The notes under the pieces: model-generated | The model's input: only the letters and a program-made list of their open reading frames with translations | Databases searched by the model: none | What the model was told of the DNA's origin: nothing | Shown here: in pieces, positions 13,583 to 24,798 of the stretch | How positions within the stretch are numbered: the first letter of the stretch is position 1 | Layout of the letters: every line of letters starts with the position of its first letter | Source of the DNA: Diphasiastrum complanatum | Lineage: Eukaryota; Streptophyta; Lycopodiopsida; Lycopodiales; Lycopodiaceae | Direction of reading: 5' to 3' | Length of the DNA stretch: 64,000 nt | Assembly: GCA_029204225.1 (NCBI GenBank) | Contig: CM055097.1 | Coordinates: forward strand, 30,037,785-30,101,784 | Made by a program: the position numbers and the translations under genes

Positions 13583-13834
13583 GTGTGTCAAGCACCTGGA
13601 CCAGCATGTCTGGAAAATATGTATGTATCATGTAAGGTTGGAGGAAAGAGAGGATGCATTTGCTCTTTGAGTCACTTGTGCCACCATGAAGTTTCCGGAG
13701 TTATGCACAATGGAAAAAACGTAACGTTCTGTGGATTCATCTTCAATTCCACCTTAAAAGCAAAAGTGGATTCTAATCGTCTTCAGTTCAACAATGAAAA
13801 TAAAGGCATTGAATGCACCAAATTCTTGAGTCTT
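13583..13834 (+). other. Unidentified cysteine-rich open frame
   Basis: An open frame of about 85 residues, rich in Cys and His, runs into the start of the copia A2 fragment at about 13835. A CAG at 13580-13582 could be an acceptor site. No family is recognised. It could be a captured exon, a piece of an old element or chance. Confidence 0.2.
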
Positions 13835-14166
13835 GCCTTTTATTCTTTGATGGTATGGTTGCTTTGATTGCTCTTTATGTTGATGACTTGATTATTACGG
13901 GAAATAATCAAGAGATGATAGACATGATCAAGAAAGACCTCATGGAACAATTTGAGATGACGGATCTCAACCTGATGCATTACTGCCTTGGAGTAGAAGT
14001 GTGGCAAAAAGGACATGAAGTGGGTTTAACACAGGTGAAGTATGTCAAAGAGTTGCTGCACAGGTTTAGGCTGCAGGATTGCAAACCAGTAAACACTCCT
14101 ATTGAACCAGGTAAAAAGCTTTCTAAGCTTGATGAATCACAGTCATTTGATGCTACGCTATATTAG
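13835..14166 (+). pseudogene. Copia RT C-terminal part (A2)
   Basis: Contains LYVDDLIITGNN with the catalytic Asp pair, then LMHYCLGVEVWQKGHEVGLTQ, KYVKELLHRF and NTPIEPGKKLSK. This is the thumb and connection of copia RT. The frame is lost at 14163-14166, where seven bases present in A3 are missing, giving a stop. Confidence 0.93.
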
Positions 14167-14819
14167 TAGGGAGCTTGATTTACCTTACCACAACTAGACC
14201 AGATATATGCTATGCTATTGGCATTGTAAGTCAGTTCATGGCAGCACCTACGGAAACGCATTGGAAAGCAGCTAAACGCATTTTGCGTTATGTGAAAGGC
14301 ACTTCAGAGTATGGCTTGATTTACAGGAAGCATGATGGTTTACCTGAGTTGTGTGGCTATGTGGATGCGGACTGGGGAGGTGACTATGATGATTGTAGAT
14401 CCACCACAGGATATATATTCCAGTTTTGTGGTAATTGCTTTTTCTGGTCTAGTAAGAAACAAAGTACAATTGCTCTTTCCACCACAAAAGCAGAATATAA
14501 GGCAACGTGTAGTGCTGCACAAGAAGCTATATGGTTGAGACAAATCTTGGAAGAAATTGGCATGAAGCAGAAAAATCTCACGACTTTACATAGCAACAGT
14601 CAGAGTGGCATTCAGCTAGCAAAGAATCCAGTGTTCCATGCAAGAACTAAATACATTGAGATTCAATATCACTTCATATGTGAGAGGCTGTTGAGTCGTG
14701 AAATTCATGTTGTTCATTGTAGCACAGAAGAACAACTAGCTGATATTTTCACTAAGCCACTTATTGGAGAAAAGTTTGATAAGTTTAGATCAAAGCTTTC
14801 TGTACTTAAAGTTTGTTAA
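14167..14819 (+). pseudogene. Copia RNase H (A2)
   Basis: An open frame of about 214 residues carries the copia connection and RNase H: RPDICYAIGIVSQFM, HWKAAKRILRYVKGT, the DADWGGD motif with catalytic acids, STTKAEYKA, and a C-terminal QLADIFTKPL. The stop at 14817-14819 is the natural end just before the 3' LTR. RNase H itself looks nearly intact, though the AEYKA Thr is replaced by Lys upstream. It is cut off from RT by the 7-base loss. Confidence 0.93.
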
Positions 14820-14872
14820 CTTTAAACCTATGTATATGACTGTATAAAAAGTGACTATACTTTAAGGGAGAG

Positions 14873-15148
14873 AGTTAGAATTAAAGTTAGAATCACTGTG
14901 TTACTGTACTGTGGGTCCTATCAGTGGATAAGGATCAGTTGGCCTCGCCACGAGGCAAGTCGACAGGACATGTGTCCCGCCAACGGCAACCTAGGTCATG
15001 CATGGGTTGCCTGAGTGAACAATTATATGTATATTGTAATTTCATTTTGAAAAATACAATTGCTATGTGAGCTTGCTGAGGAGAGTGATTTTCTGTCTGT
15101 GTTACTATGTAGCATGATCTGTGTTCCTGTGCAAAGCAAATTCTAAGT
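14873..15148 (+). repeat. 3' LTR of copia A2
   Basis: 276 bp from AGTTAGAATT to AATTCTAAGT, matching the other family A LTRs. It lies next to the polypurine tract, which fixes its left edge. Confidence 0.93.
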
Positions 15149-17242
15149 CATACTTCATTGCTGGTCCCAACGTTGGTGGACAACGAGTTAGTTTATTGCC
15201 AAAAGTGCCATAAGAATGGAATATGATCTATTGTTGGTCCATCACTGGATAGCGGATCATCGATCCATGCATAACCAAAAGAGCCTAAAACTCTTGCTTA
15301 AAATCTCCTGCATGAAAGAAAGTCACATTGTTCAAAGTTAAGTTTTAATTGAACATTCTAAGTCTAACAGCCTGTACAATGCAACTCAATCAAGTGAGCA
15401 TTTTCATTATGAAATTTGTCATGGTATCTAACTGAACACTTCATGCCCAGGTAAAACATAGGTAAAGCAGCTTGATTTCCTACATATATTTGAATAAATC
15501 TTAACTAGACATCTAGCCTTTAATAACTGGCGTACTTACCGGAAAGGATGAGCACTATCAAAAGAAACGCACTGGTGAACATTCTATCTTTTGAGACACA
15601 TTCCATTATGCGTCTTGTAGAGAAATCTGTTGTGATCAAAATTTCTATTAACTACTAGAAGAGCAGGGAAAGATATGCTAAAAAGAATAGAATCTGGTAA
15701 TTGGTCGCTTCGTCTCTGTCGCTACTCTATTGGAAACTACACACGGGTTCGAGTGAACTCAACACAGGAGAAATGACTAATGAAAAGGATGCAGTTAGAA
15801 TTTTGTGTCAATCCTCCACCTTAACACAAGCTATTTAAAGTGTTGATCATCATTCTTACCGAGCTAAAAAGCTTAACATGACAGCGCAACCAGCATAGTT
15901 CCATGCCAACGTCAAATTTCAACTCCATGTCTCATCTTATAAATACTTACTTGAAGCTTCAGACTAGGTGTACCATTTTTAAATAGTATAGTATCGTGTC
16001 TTTGAATACATTGTATCAAACTACTCCAAGTCAAAAAAATATAATTTGCATTGATTGGACTATTCTTTTTCGGGTTATTTCCTTCAGCACTTTGGCTCTA
16101 AATTTAAGTCATTTTGACTGCTATCTATTTAATTTTGTAAGATATCCGATAGTCTTACAAAACTCTTTGTTCGCTTATCAATGTACACTTTTAGATTGGG
16201 AATGTCGGGGGTGATAAGTGGAAGCGCATGACCGATGCGGTGAGATGTTTATGTTATAACCGCATTGACATAGTATCGGGCTAAAATTACCATTGATTAT
16301 TTGTTTACAGAATAATTTTTTCATTCATGTAGGGCTGAAGCTAATACGTTTGAAGCAATCTTTCCCAAATTATTGATAGCTGACATTGAGTTTCCACACA
16401 GGAAAAGCAACCTTATGTCACTAAAGCTCTGCAGCTTACAAGTTAAAAAAGGTAATTGGAAGCAACAATGTCGGTCTTGACATGTCAGGTCAATTCTTTT
16501 GCCATGGAAAAACTATGCTTAAAGTCTGTGATCCGTATGTAGAACGACGAAGATGCTTCTCCTGGTTTTGAAGGCTAGAGAAAGGTCCAAGTCCAATATG
16601 CACGAGGATGACAAAGGAGAGATTGTTATCATTTTCGAAGAAAGTGAAGAGTTTTTTTTTGGCTATTAGCCTCTCTTTAATCAATGCCTTAGTTAATAAA
16701 TTTGTAATCATTGTTTTGGCTAGGCAGAAGTGCAGTGCAATGATACTTCACCAGTCTGAACATCTCTGATTTAGTAATATTGAAGCCCTATGTAGAATCC
16801 ACCATTCTTAGAAAGAAAAATATAGCCTTGATTATGATTGAACAATCTTAATGTGCATTGTGCAAATAGGTATTTGTACTCTAAATCCCTCTTGGATTTA
16901 CTTCTTAGTGTCGTTACAATTCAATAATTGTTTAGTTTGATTATTCGTTGATCATTTTCTGAGTTGAATTCTACGACCTCCATGCTGAGGGTTAAATAAG
17001 CCCTAAATTCAAATTTAATTCGTTTTAGACAATCTAGATTAGAGTAAGAGGTCTTAGAACCTGGGAAGTGATAAAGATAGACCCACCATGTGGATAATAG
17101 TTGTTTCTCAGGCTGGGATAATTCTTTACTACATAGCAATCTTTCTCAGGCTTGGATGATTCGCTACTATAGAGTGAGATGAGTTGACATCCAACATTTT
17201 TCGTTGATTCAAGCTACTTGGCACGACACCCAAAGGGTTTTA

Positions 17243-17243
<1 letters not shown>
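15149..17243. other. No gene recognised
   Basis: Two kilobases of AT-rich DNA upstream of the CA-rich block. Open frames at 15996-16214 (+) and 16490-16711 (-) show no known motif. Words such as AATCATTG (near 16706) resemble the HD-Zip core site, but single matches are expected by chance. Confidence 0.5.
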
Positions 17244-17282
<39 letters not shown>

Positions 17283-17416
17283 TACACATACACAAACATA
17301 TGCACAACACACAACACACAGTGTGCACACCCACAAACACACGCAGACCCACACACACATACCCATACACGCATACAACACACACACACACACACACATA
17401 CACGCACACTCTGTAA

Positions 17417-17448
<32 letters not shown>

Positions 17449-17700
17449 ATACACACACCCAGCCTAAGCCTAAAGCTTAATCCTAATCCACAACCAACAA
17501 ACACACACACTCCCTAAATCCACACACACACTGCGTAAACACATGCAGACCACACACACACACCCTCCATAAACACACACATGGCACACACGCATACACA
17601 CACAACACACGCACATACACACACACTCGTGTGCGTGCACACACACACACACACACACACACAAAGCCATTAGGGCACACACACACACACGCATTCATGA
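17244..17700. repeat. Compound CA-rich repeat
   Basis: About 450 bp made mostly of CA runs broken by short words such as CATGCA, CACGCA, CCTAAGCC and CATTAGGGCA. The Thr-His and Cys-Val open frames on both strands are translation artefacts of this repeat. Confidence 0.95.
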
Positions 17701-18777
17701 ACGCACGCACGCGAGCGCACGTCTGTCATCGACGCATGTCCTCGACCATTCATGCCGCACATGTGCCATCGACGCACGTCCGCCATTGCCCGTCAATGTT
17801 ATGTATCACCTGTTCTCGACGAAGGTTTCTCTACAATACGGTGTGAAGACAGATTGGAGATCTGCCCACTGCAGAGAGGGCGCCCTATTAAGCTTGAGTT
17901 TGCCAGTTTCTATTATACGGTATGTAGCTGTGAAAAGGATATATCGTTACTACACAATAAGGTTTGTAGCATCTTTTAAAATGCCGCTACTTTCAACCAA
18001 AAAAACCGCAAAACAGTTTTCATTTCAATGTTGTTCTCACAAGGATATGTTCGTATTCAGACTATGCCGACTGCTGCTCAATATCAAAAACCTACAAGGA
18101 CTTTGCAGCCTTGGAGTAAGCTTTTTTTTCTTTCTGTAAATCAAACTCCTCAAGCAGTTCATACATATGATATAGACCATCGACAATCTCAGATATGAGA
18201 CTTTGAAGTTTGGAAGGATGGATGATGCGCTTCTCCCGTCAGCTTTGGAAAAATAAGCTGGATACGCTTACAGCTCCCTACTCCCTTTTTACTCGCTCTT
18301 TTGCCTCCTCTTAGCTCTACATTCCCTACGCGTTAGCTCTCTCTCTCTCTCTCACACACACACAGTTTCTTTCTAGACTCTAGCGACGTATTTTGCATGC
18401 TCGTAATGGTACAAATATAGAAGCCGATCATTTGAAGTTGTCCTCATTTTGGTGAAAGTGCGCCAACCATTCGAGGTGGCCATGGGTTGGAATATAGACT
18501 CTTAACTGTAATCCGGTGAGGACTAGCGAGCTTTTCCTGTAAGCTATGATATGTTATAAATTAAACTGAGAATAGATCAAATCTTTGACATTCTTTTCCT
18601 TCACGTTACTAAAGATGCTCAAGTTTGCTGCTGAGAAGTGCTACAAGTCTTGATCATGTGCTTTTGCTAACTGCATCTGCCTCTTTCTCAGTCCTATCAC
18701 ACCAGAGCTTGAGTTGATCGCTTCATAAGAAGACAGGGATAGAATAAGCAAGAAGATTTAATCTGCTCTCTTTAAAC
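17701..18777 (+). promoter_or_regulatory. Upstream region and probable 5' UTR of the HD-Zip gene
   Basis: About 1 kb precedes the start codon. A CT run followed by a CA run (18336-18365) lies about 410 bp upstream of the ATG. Pyrimidine runs of this kind are common in plant 5' leaders. No strong TATA box could be fixed. The transcription start is not visible from sequence alone. Confidence 0.35.
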
Positions 18778-20016
18778 ATGCCCATGATTAAAACCAGCTT
18801 AGGTCTGAGTTTGGTCTCCAGCACCCAATCACAGCGAGAATCAGAACCAGGAAGTAAGCAGCTTATACGTAGCTCTGAGGAATTGGATCTACTGCCTTCT
18901 CAACCTGTCGCGGCAGAACATTCAATCTCTTTCTCGTTGCTCACACCTTCCAAGCGGCTGCTTTCAGCAGCCAGCTCCTGCGCGGGTACGATCGACCTTA
19001 TGGTGATATCGTCCTACATAGTACAGATGTGAAAATCTCCAAAAGTATTAGCAGCTATGTCAGTTTTTCATGTTTCTAAGATAGAGTTCCTTGTTTCACA
19101 ACAGATCTAGATGACTCTCAAAACTTTGAGAAATGTTCATCTGCATCACGAAGCTTACCACAGTCGCCAGCTGTGGATGGCGATCCTAATGTTTGCTTTC
19201 CAGCCAAGAGTATGGCGTTGCCAAATCTTTCGATTCAAACAGATCAGAGCGGAAAAGACAATTCAGCAAAGAGGGATTGCGAGAACGATATCACAAGTGG
19301 GATAAATGTAGAAGGAACAAGCGATGCAGTGGAGAAAAGGAATCCTCGGAAAAAGTTAAGGCTTTCAAAAAAACAATCTTTGATTCTTGAAGAAAGCTTC
19401 AAGAAACACAACACCCTCAATCTGGTAACCTTAAATCTCCGCTTTCATCCTGGGTGAAACCTTCTGTATTCTTCCCCAAAGTTCATAATATATAAGTCAA
19501 CGTCTACCTTAATCAGTTCCCTGTTTAATTGATGGCACTTCTTTTGCTGTTGCTGGAGTTGCAGAAGCAAAAGAATGTTTTGGCCGAGCAGCTGAATTTG
19601 AAAGCTCGGCAAGTTGAGGTCTGGTTCCAAAATAGAAGAGCGAGGTAAGCAATGCTTCTTTATTTTCTCAGCAGCTTAAACAGTTGGATTACTCAAAATA
19701 AGTGTCTGGTTTAACTGCCGGTTTTCGCAGGACCAAATTCAGACAAACAGAAGTAAATTGCGAGTTTCTGAAACGTTGCTGTGAGAGTTTGAGACAGGAA
19801 AACAGAAGATTGCAGCAAGAACTTCAAGAGCTGAGAACCCTGAAAGCGGTTCATTCATGCCTGATCCCTCATCATTTCCACACGCCACTTCCTGCGTCAT
19901 CCATTTGTCCATCTTGCGATAGATTGGGGAGAGTTGAACACAGCAACCTTCGAATATCTGGAAGCTTCACCAAGAAGGTTTTGAAGAGATATCGACAGCC
20001 TTCTGCTCCCTACTGA
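18778..20016 (+). CDS. HD-Zip class II transcription factor, four exons
   Basis: Exons are 18778-18985, 19105-19424, 19565-19644 and 19731-20016, all with GT/AG borders and matching phases, giving 297 residues. Residues 8-12 are LGLSL, an LxLxL EAR-type repression motif. The homeodomain begins near residue 151 ([10 protein letters not shown]) and contains VWFQNRRAR at 195-203. It is followed at once by a leucine zipper with Leu at 216, 223, 230 and 237. CPSCD at 262-266 matches the class II CPSCE redox motif with Asp for Glu. Class II proteins are nuclear, bind AATNATT-type sites as dimers and usually repress genes in shade, auxin and leaf-polarity responses. FRQTEVNCE after the homeodomain differs from the usual angiosperm LKQTEVDCE. 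The gene stands alone among repeats. Exon 1's end is inferred, because only the GT at 18986 joins in frame. Confidence 0.95.
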
Positions 20017-20635
20017 AAGATATGCTGCCAGACTGCTTGCTACCTACTAATGGAGATGACACTCAGATTCAGTATTATGAGCCGCTTAGCTAATGAACTA
20101 GAGCTTACTTCTACAGATGTTCAAGCAGGTCTTATCATACTTATATACACAATATACTTCTAGATGTTTAGTTTTTTATTTAATATAAATATGGATCAAG
20201 CTTCCTATAAGATATTGAATCATTGTATCATTAGATGGTGCCTTACGATAAACCATACAGTTAAGATTCACCACAGTTCAAACCAAATTTCAGATAAGAA
20301 GATGCAGATATAGACTACAAATTTTTCCTTCTTCTCCTGCACTAGTGATTACGTCATTCATCCCCAACAAACAGACAACTTCTTAGTACGTGAATCACTC
20401 AAAATCAATATTCCTTCTTGCCTTTACTCAGAAGAATGAGGTAAAACGATGCTAGCCAAAAATCAGACACAAAGCATGTTCAAGAGATGAGCCCTCCAAT
20501 GCCAACTAATCACAGTTTATTTACAATCTACTTACTGTATAGAGTTTAAATTATGAGGAGAGGATCAAACATCCAACGTAGAGTTCATGCAATTGAATAG
20601 CTTAATTTTTCACCTGACTAATGGAATGCTGAAGA
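20017..20635. other. 3' flank of the HD-Zip gene
   Basis: Probable 3' UTR followed by intergenic DNA. AATCATTG occurs at 20218-20225. No further gene is seen. Confidence 0.5.
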
Positions 20636-20830
20636 TTACACAACATCCAGCTGATCAGTGATTACTGTACAACCATAACAATTGTCAATTTGATATTCAT
20701 TCTCGTTGGCAATATTGCTTGTAGGCTGATGTTTATAAGGGCCGGCTTCATACATCATGGGTTTACCCATAGTTTCTTTGATAGCCTTTGGAACGTTCCA
20801 AATGCTGCTTTCAGAACGGTAAATTTCCAA
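20636..20830 (-). other. Unidentified minus-strand open frame
   Basis: A 64-residue frame with fairly balanced composition (KAIKETMGKPMMYEAGPYKH and so on) ends in a stop at 20636. It could be the last exon of an unrecognised minus-strand gene, but no partner exon or family was found. It may be chance. Confidence 0.15.
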
Positions 20831-20875
20831 AAAAATGTATTAGTTGTAAGGCAATAGTGACTTTTCAGAGCATTT

Positions 20876-20931
20876 AGGGAGGGTCATTAGTAACTCCCTT
20901 TTTAGGGAGGGTCATTAGTAACTCCCTTTTT
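20876..20931. repeat. Perfect 28-bp tandem duplication
   Basis: Two identical 28-bp copies, 20876-20903 and 20904-20931. Each contains AGGGAG and CTCCCT as short inverted arms around TCATTAGTAA, so each can form a small hairpin. Confidence 0.95.
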
Positions 20932-23900
20932 GTCTTGCTTTCTAATGCCACCCATTTTTTAAGCCTTAGCAACACACGTCATAACCACCCGAGTTTCTAA
21001 AGTGTTATATGGAGTGCTCTAGAATGTAGCTGATTGGCCATGTAAATCTTTGCCATGACATTGGTCTATTTTCCTTAAGTGGTGGTGGCAAATCAACATG
21101 AGCTAAGCCTATTTCCCAAAAACCACTTCCACTTGCCCCTATGTGACAAGGGATGTATCCCCCTCCTATGCCATAGGTCAACAAGTATTCAAAGTGAGTA
21201 TGAAAAGGGGCATGCCCCTTTTTCTCCTATGGACCAATGGAACTTCAAAGTAACATGTGAGCCATTCAAGTGTGAAAACATCCTTATTCCCCGTCGACTA
21301 TTTGGTATATGTTGATCGTCTAGAATTTGTAATGTTGGATTCTAATGGATCTGAGAGTCTTTGATGAACAAAGATGCTAAAAATTATTTAATGGATGTTT
21401 GTTGATGAATATTTGACGGATTTTTGGCTTTTAATTTGCAACAAATAGTATCTATCAGATTTCGACAAACAAATTTATATCTACAAAAACAAAAAATTCA
21501 AAAAAATAGCTTACTAGTTTTGCTACCATACTTAGTTCTTGGAGCAACATTCTTGAAACGATATTCTTGGAGCAATATTCTTGAATCGATGCTTGTGACA
21601 TTACATTTGGATAGAAAAGATTGTATATGAGGTGCATATGAAAATGAAAGTCTTTCAATATCGATTACATTATCAAATAAATAAGGTTCAATATAAACTA
21701 CATTATGCATTTTTCATGTTGAGGGTTTAGAGATTAAATTACTTAATCCATCATCAAAGATATGAAAGAAAAACAACCGTGCAAGCAGTCACTACTAGTT
21801 CTACTTTGTATCCACCAAGATGAACTCATCAATGAATGCTTTCATCACAATCATCGATGAAATTAAACTGCTACAATATTTGTTCTTGACATTATCAACA
21901 AATTACATCAAGCGTATTTGATTAGGGTTATGCATTTTTCAAAACCTTAGTTGACTTATGCATTCATTGTAAATGACATTAGGTGTTTTTGAAAAGTCCA
22001 AGCTTATAACATATCAAATATCAAAACTGAATTACATATGTGTTGCAATTCAAAATTACAAAATGCAAATCATATAGAAAAGCACAGACATTTTTGAGAA
22101 ATACATTACAAAAATTGTGTCAAAGAGTGAATCACAATATTGCTGCTTTTGTAGTCTCTCTGATCTAATCTAATTACATATGGTTCATCCAATATATTCT
22201 AATCTAATCCTAGCCTAAACCTAATCTACTCACCGTCGTCTGCATCATCACCTCGACACTTGATTCATGCATGAACACAAACAAAAAAACATTAATTAGG
22301 GTTCAGGGTTAAGATAAAACACATACTTTATATAATTTTGCAATATATGATAAAGTTTTATATTGCAAAATAACTTACTTGTGGAGGATGACTCTCACTG
22401 GTCAACTTATCCACTAATACATCATATGATGTCATATTGAAAAAGTACAAAAATATGAATGATCCAACTCAATCTTTGAAAGAGAAGATATTAGAGTTTA
22501 GGTTAAATTACTATGCTTGCTTGCAAGCTCCCTTTCTCACTTGATTCCAATTTGGGATTGCCCATTTGTTGCATTCTAACTGTGGCAAAATGATTTTGGT
22601 TCTTGTATTTCTTTGGTGTTTTTTCCTTAGATTTCAATTTAAACAGTAGTGTGGTTTGGAAGCGCCCCCCCCCCCCCCCCCCTCTCTCCTTCCTTCTTTG
22701 TAGCATCATCATAATGAATCTCGACTATGTCATTATCCACAAGGTTTTCAACTTATTTACTTCATCTATGAATTCCATTTCTTGTGGAAATTCTTCACGA
22801 AAGATATTAACAACCCATGATTTAAGATATATGGATGTTCAATCCATTTTGTAAACAATCTATCTCCAACATAATTATTGCATAAATGGTGCAATTTATG
22901 TCATACACCGTAAATATAATCCCATGTAAATATATCTAATAGATCTTTGATCAGAGCTCTGGTACCCTACATGTGTAAGTCCAAACGAGTGATTACATTA
23001 ATATTTCATTAAATAGTTATGAATAAAAGTGAAAATTAAATCAATTAAAGGATTATCCAAACATTTGATACATCCAATTCAAAAAAAAAAAATCGATGTT
23101 TTTTTAAAACTTACGCGAAATTATGGTGCGTCTCACTAATAATCAAGTTAGTGAATAGGTGTTTCCCACCTATGTTGGAATCCAAATAAATAGGGAGACA
23201 GAAATTGACCAATGGCCAATGGATCCAAATGCCCACTCTCCACAATAACTAATGGCTCAATGTACTTCATTTTTCATATTCAATCAAAGAAAGGTGGAGA
23301 GTCTACCATTTTGACATCGGATGTCCTTGCTTCTCCTTTTTCTCCAGCTCTCTCATGTTTATTGTTATCTTTCTATTATTGTTCCAATTCCATCTGTCAT
23401 GCCCACGGTTGGACTGATCTCAAATTATTATCTTGTTAGGAGGTCAATAGGCCTATCTCGACCCATAAATTAAATATGATTATGAGGGGTCGGGACCCTC
23501 ATGGGTGTAAGGTCATAATTAATGGTTAGAGGCTTAAATGGCGGATTATGGTATGACTCACGGGAGATGTGGATGAGGTGGCCCAGTGATCTATCACAAT
23601 GCACTACTAGTGGTGAGACCTTGGAGGGTATAACTATACCCATAGAGCTCTCACTAGTGTATGCTTGATTTTGGTGTTTGTAGGTCAAGGAGATCAAACA
23701 CACTTCAAAGCGATATCGAAAATGAAAATCCAAAATTTTTCTAAGTAAGAATGCGCGATGAATGGACTACTTATAAAAAAAATTTGCTTGCATGAAAAGA
23801 ATGATACATGATAGATTCTAATTTGCCACCCCTAATCCAAGTAATGATTACATCTTAACACGTGTCCTAATCATATGATGACACATGTCATCGTGCACCA

Positions 23901-24104
23901 ATGATTAGTTGAGACATGCCCAGATGTCCCCCTCCCCACGTGTGGGGAATTATTTTGCCATAATGATCTGCACGGGATGACAGGTGCCAGTTTTCGGTGA
24001 GGACACATGGTCGAGCGCCATCATTTGCACATGTGAAAAATTCAAATAAAAGCAGTCGGATCCATTTTCATTTTTCATTGCAAAATTGTAGGAAAAATGT
24101 CTGA
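20932..24104. other. No gene recognised; AT-rich intergenic DNA
   Basis: Contains an 18-base C run at 22665-22682. Many short open frames show no known motif. Near 23707 there is GCGATATCGAAAATG, which resembles an arm of the hairpin array downstream. Confidence 0.5.
22665..22682. repeat. (C)18 run
   Basis: Eighteen consecutive C, followed by CT-rich sequence. Confidence 0.98.
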
Positions 24105-24326
24105 ATATCGGTTTCGAGCGTGCTTTCATAATTCTGCCACCTACTACCTACCCTCTGCACTCGAAACCAATAATTGCTAGATATTGTATTTGAGCACAAT
24201 CACTTTTTTTTTAAAAGATTTTTTTCCCCACACTCGAAAACAATACAAGCTCTACGATATCTCTTTGGAGCGTGATATCCCTTGTGTGTCTCTCTAACCA
24301 TCTGTCTGTGCTCGAAAGCGATATCA
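24105..24326. repeat. Tandem array of three hairpin units, about 75-bp period
   Basis: Three successive units start at about 24105, 24180 and 24255. Each has a left arm like ATATCGGTTTCGAGCG and, about 35 to 40 bases later, its inverted partner like CACTCGAAACCAATA. The arms are 16 to 20 bases and imperfect. Unit 3 has GATATCTCTTTGGAGCG with partner GCTCGAAAGCGATATC. Two related units occur at 63352-63532. No known repeat family is recognised. Confidence 0.8.
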
Positions 24327-24366
24327 CAATTTTGTCCTTTAGATTCTTTTTCTTCTTATACTAGTT

Positions 24367-24798
24367 ATGATAGCCTGTGTGAAGTCTACTACTCGGTGCT
24401 CTACTGTTGTGACTCTTTCTATTGCTCATGTTCCTCCTAGAAGCAGGTGTCATTGTGCCAAAGATAGATATGGCTAATTGAGATCAAAAGATTACAGAGA
24501 TCAATAGAATTGTTGATTCGTAGATGTCCGAAATGTCACTATTATCCTAGAGATGCTTGTTAGATTTACTACCAGTACAATGTTGGCACTACAAGATGCT
24601 GATGAGAACTATCTTGCTCAGTTTTTTGAGGATTCTTTTCTTCTGGTTGCTCATGAGAAGAGGGTCACTATGATGCCGAAGGATTTTGTTATTCTGAAAT
24701 GTCTTAGGAAGCGATATTCTTCTCTACATCTTGATAATGTTTCAACTCTCGAGACCTTCCACTCGATAGGACAGATCTTCAGACTACCTCCAGAATGA
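24367..24798 (+). pseudogene. Histone H3 / CENH3-like pseudogene
   Basis: A histone-fold relic without introns. The middle part EIKRLQRSIELLIRRCP aligns with the alpha-N helix of H3 (LREIRRYQKSTELLIRKLP). After a frame change, MLVRFTTSTMLALQDADENY and LAQFFED...HEKRVTMMPKDF align with helices 1 to 3 (LVREI..., ALQEACEAYLVGLFED, HAKRVTIMPKD). An N-terminal tail of about 45 residues (VKSTTR...PPR) does not match the conserved H3 tail, which favours a divergent H3 such as CENH3. At least two frameshifts and a stop break it, so it cannot make nucleosomes. H3 against CENH3 origin stays uncertain. Confidence 0.75.

Larger units (their letters stand above)
13835..15148 (+). mobile_element. Ty1/copia family A, copy A2, 5'-truncated
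   Basis: The similarity to copy A3 starts abruptly near 13835, just before the YVDD motif. It continues through RNase H, a polypurine tract (AAGGGAGAG, 14864-14872) and a complete 3' LTR. Everything upstream, including gag, protease, integrase and the 5' LTR, is missing. Confidence 0.95.

Noticed and set aside
14873-15153. Target-site duplication for copia A2
   Set aside because: The element is 5'-truncated, so there is no left border with which to compare CATAC.
17204-17846. Thr-His and Cys-Val-rich open frames on both strands
   Set aside because: Products of the CA repeat; no initiation context or known motif.
24105-24120. tRNA T-arm (GGTTTCGAGC resembles GGTTCGAATC)
   Set aside because: No acceptor stem, anticodon arm or D arm can be built around it.
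24105-24326. CRISPR-like array
   Set aside because: Units are inverted pairs and not direct repeats with uniform spacers, and the genome is eukaryotic.
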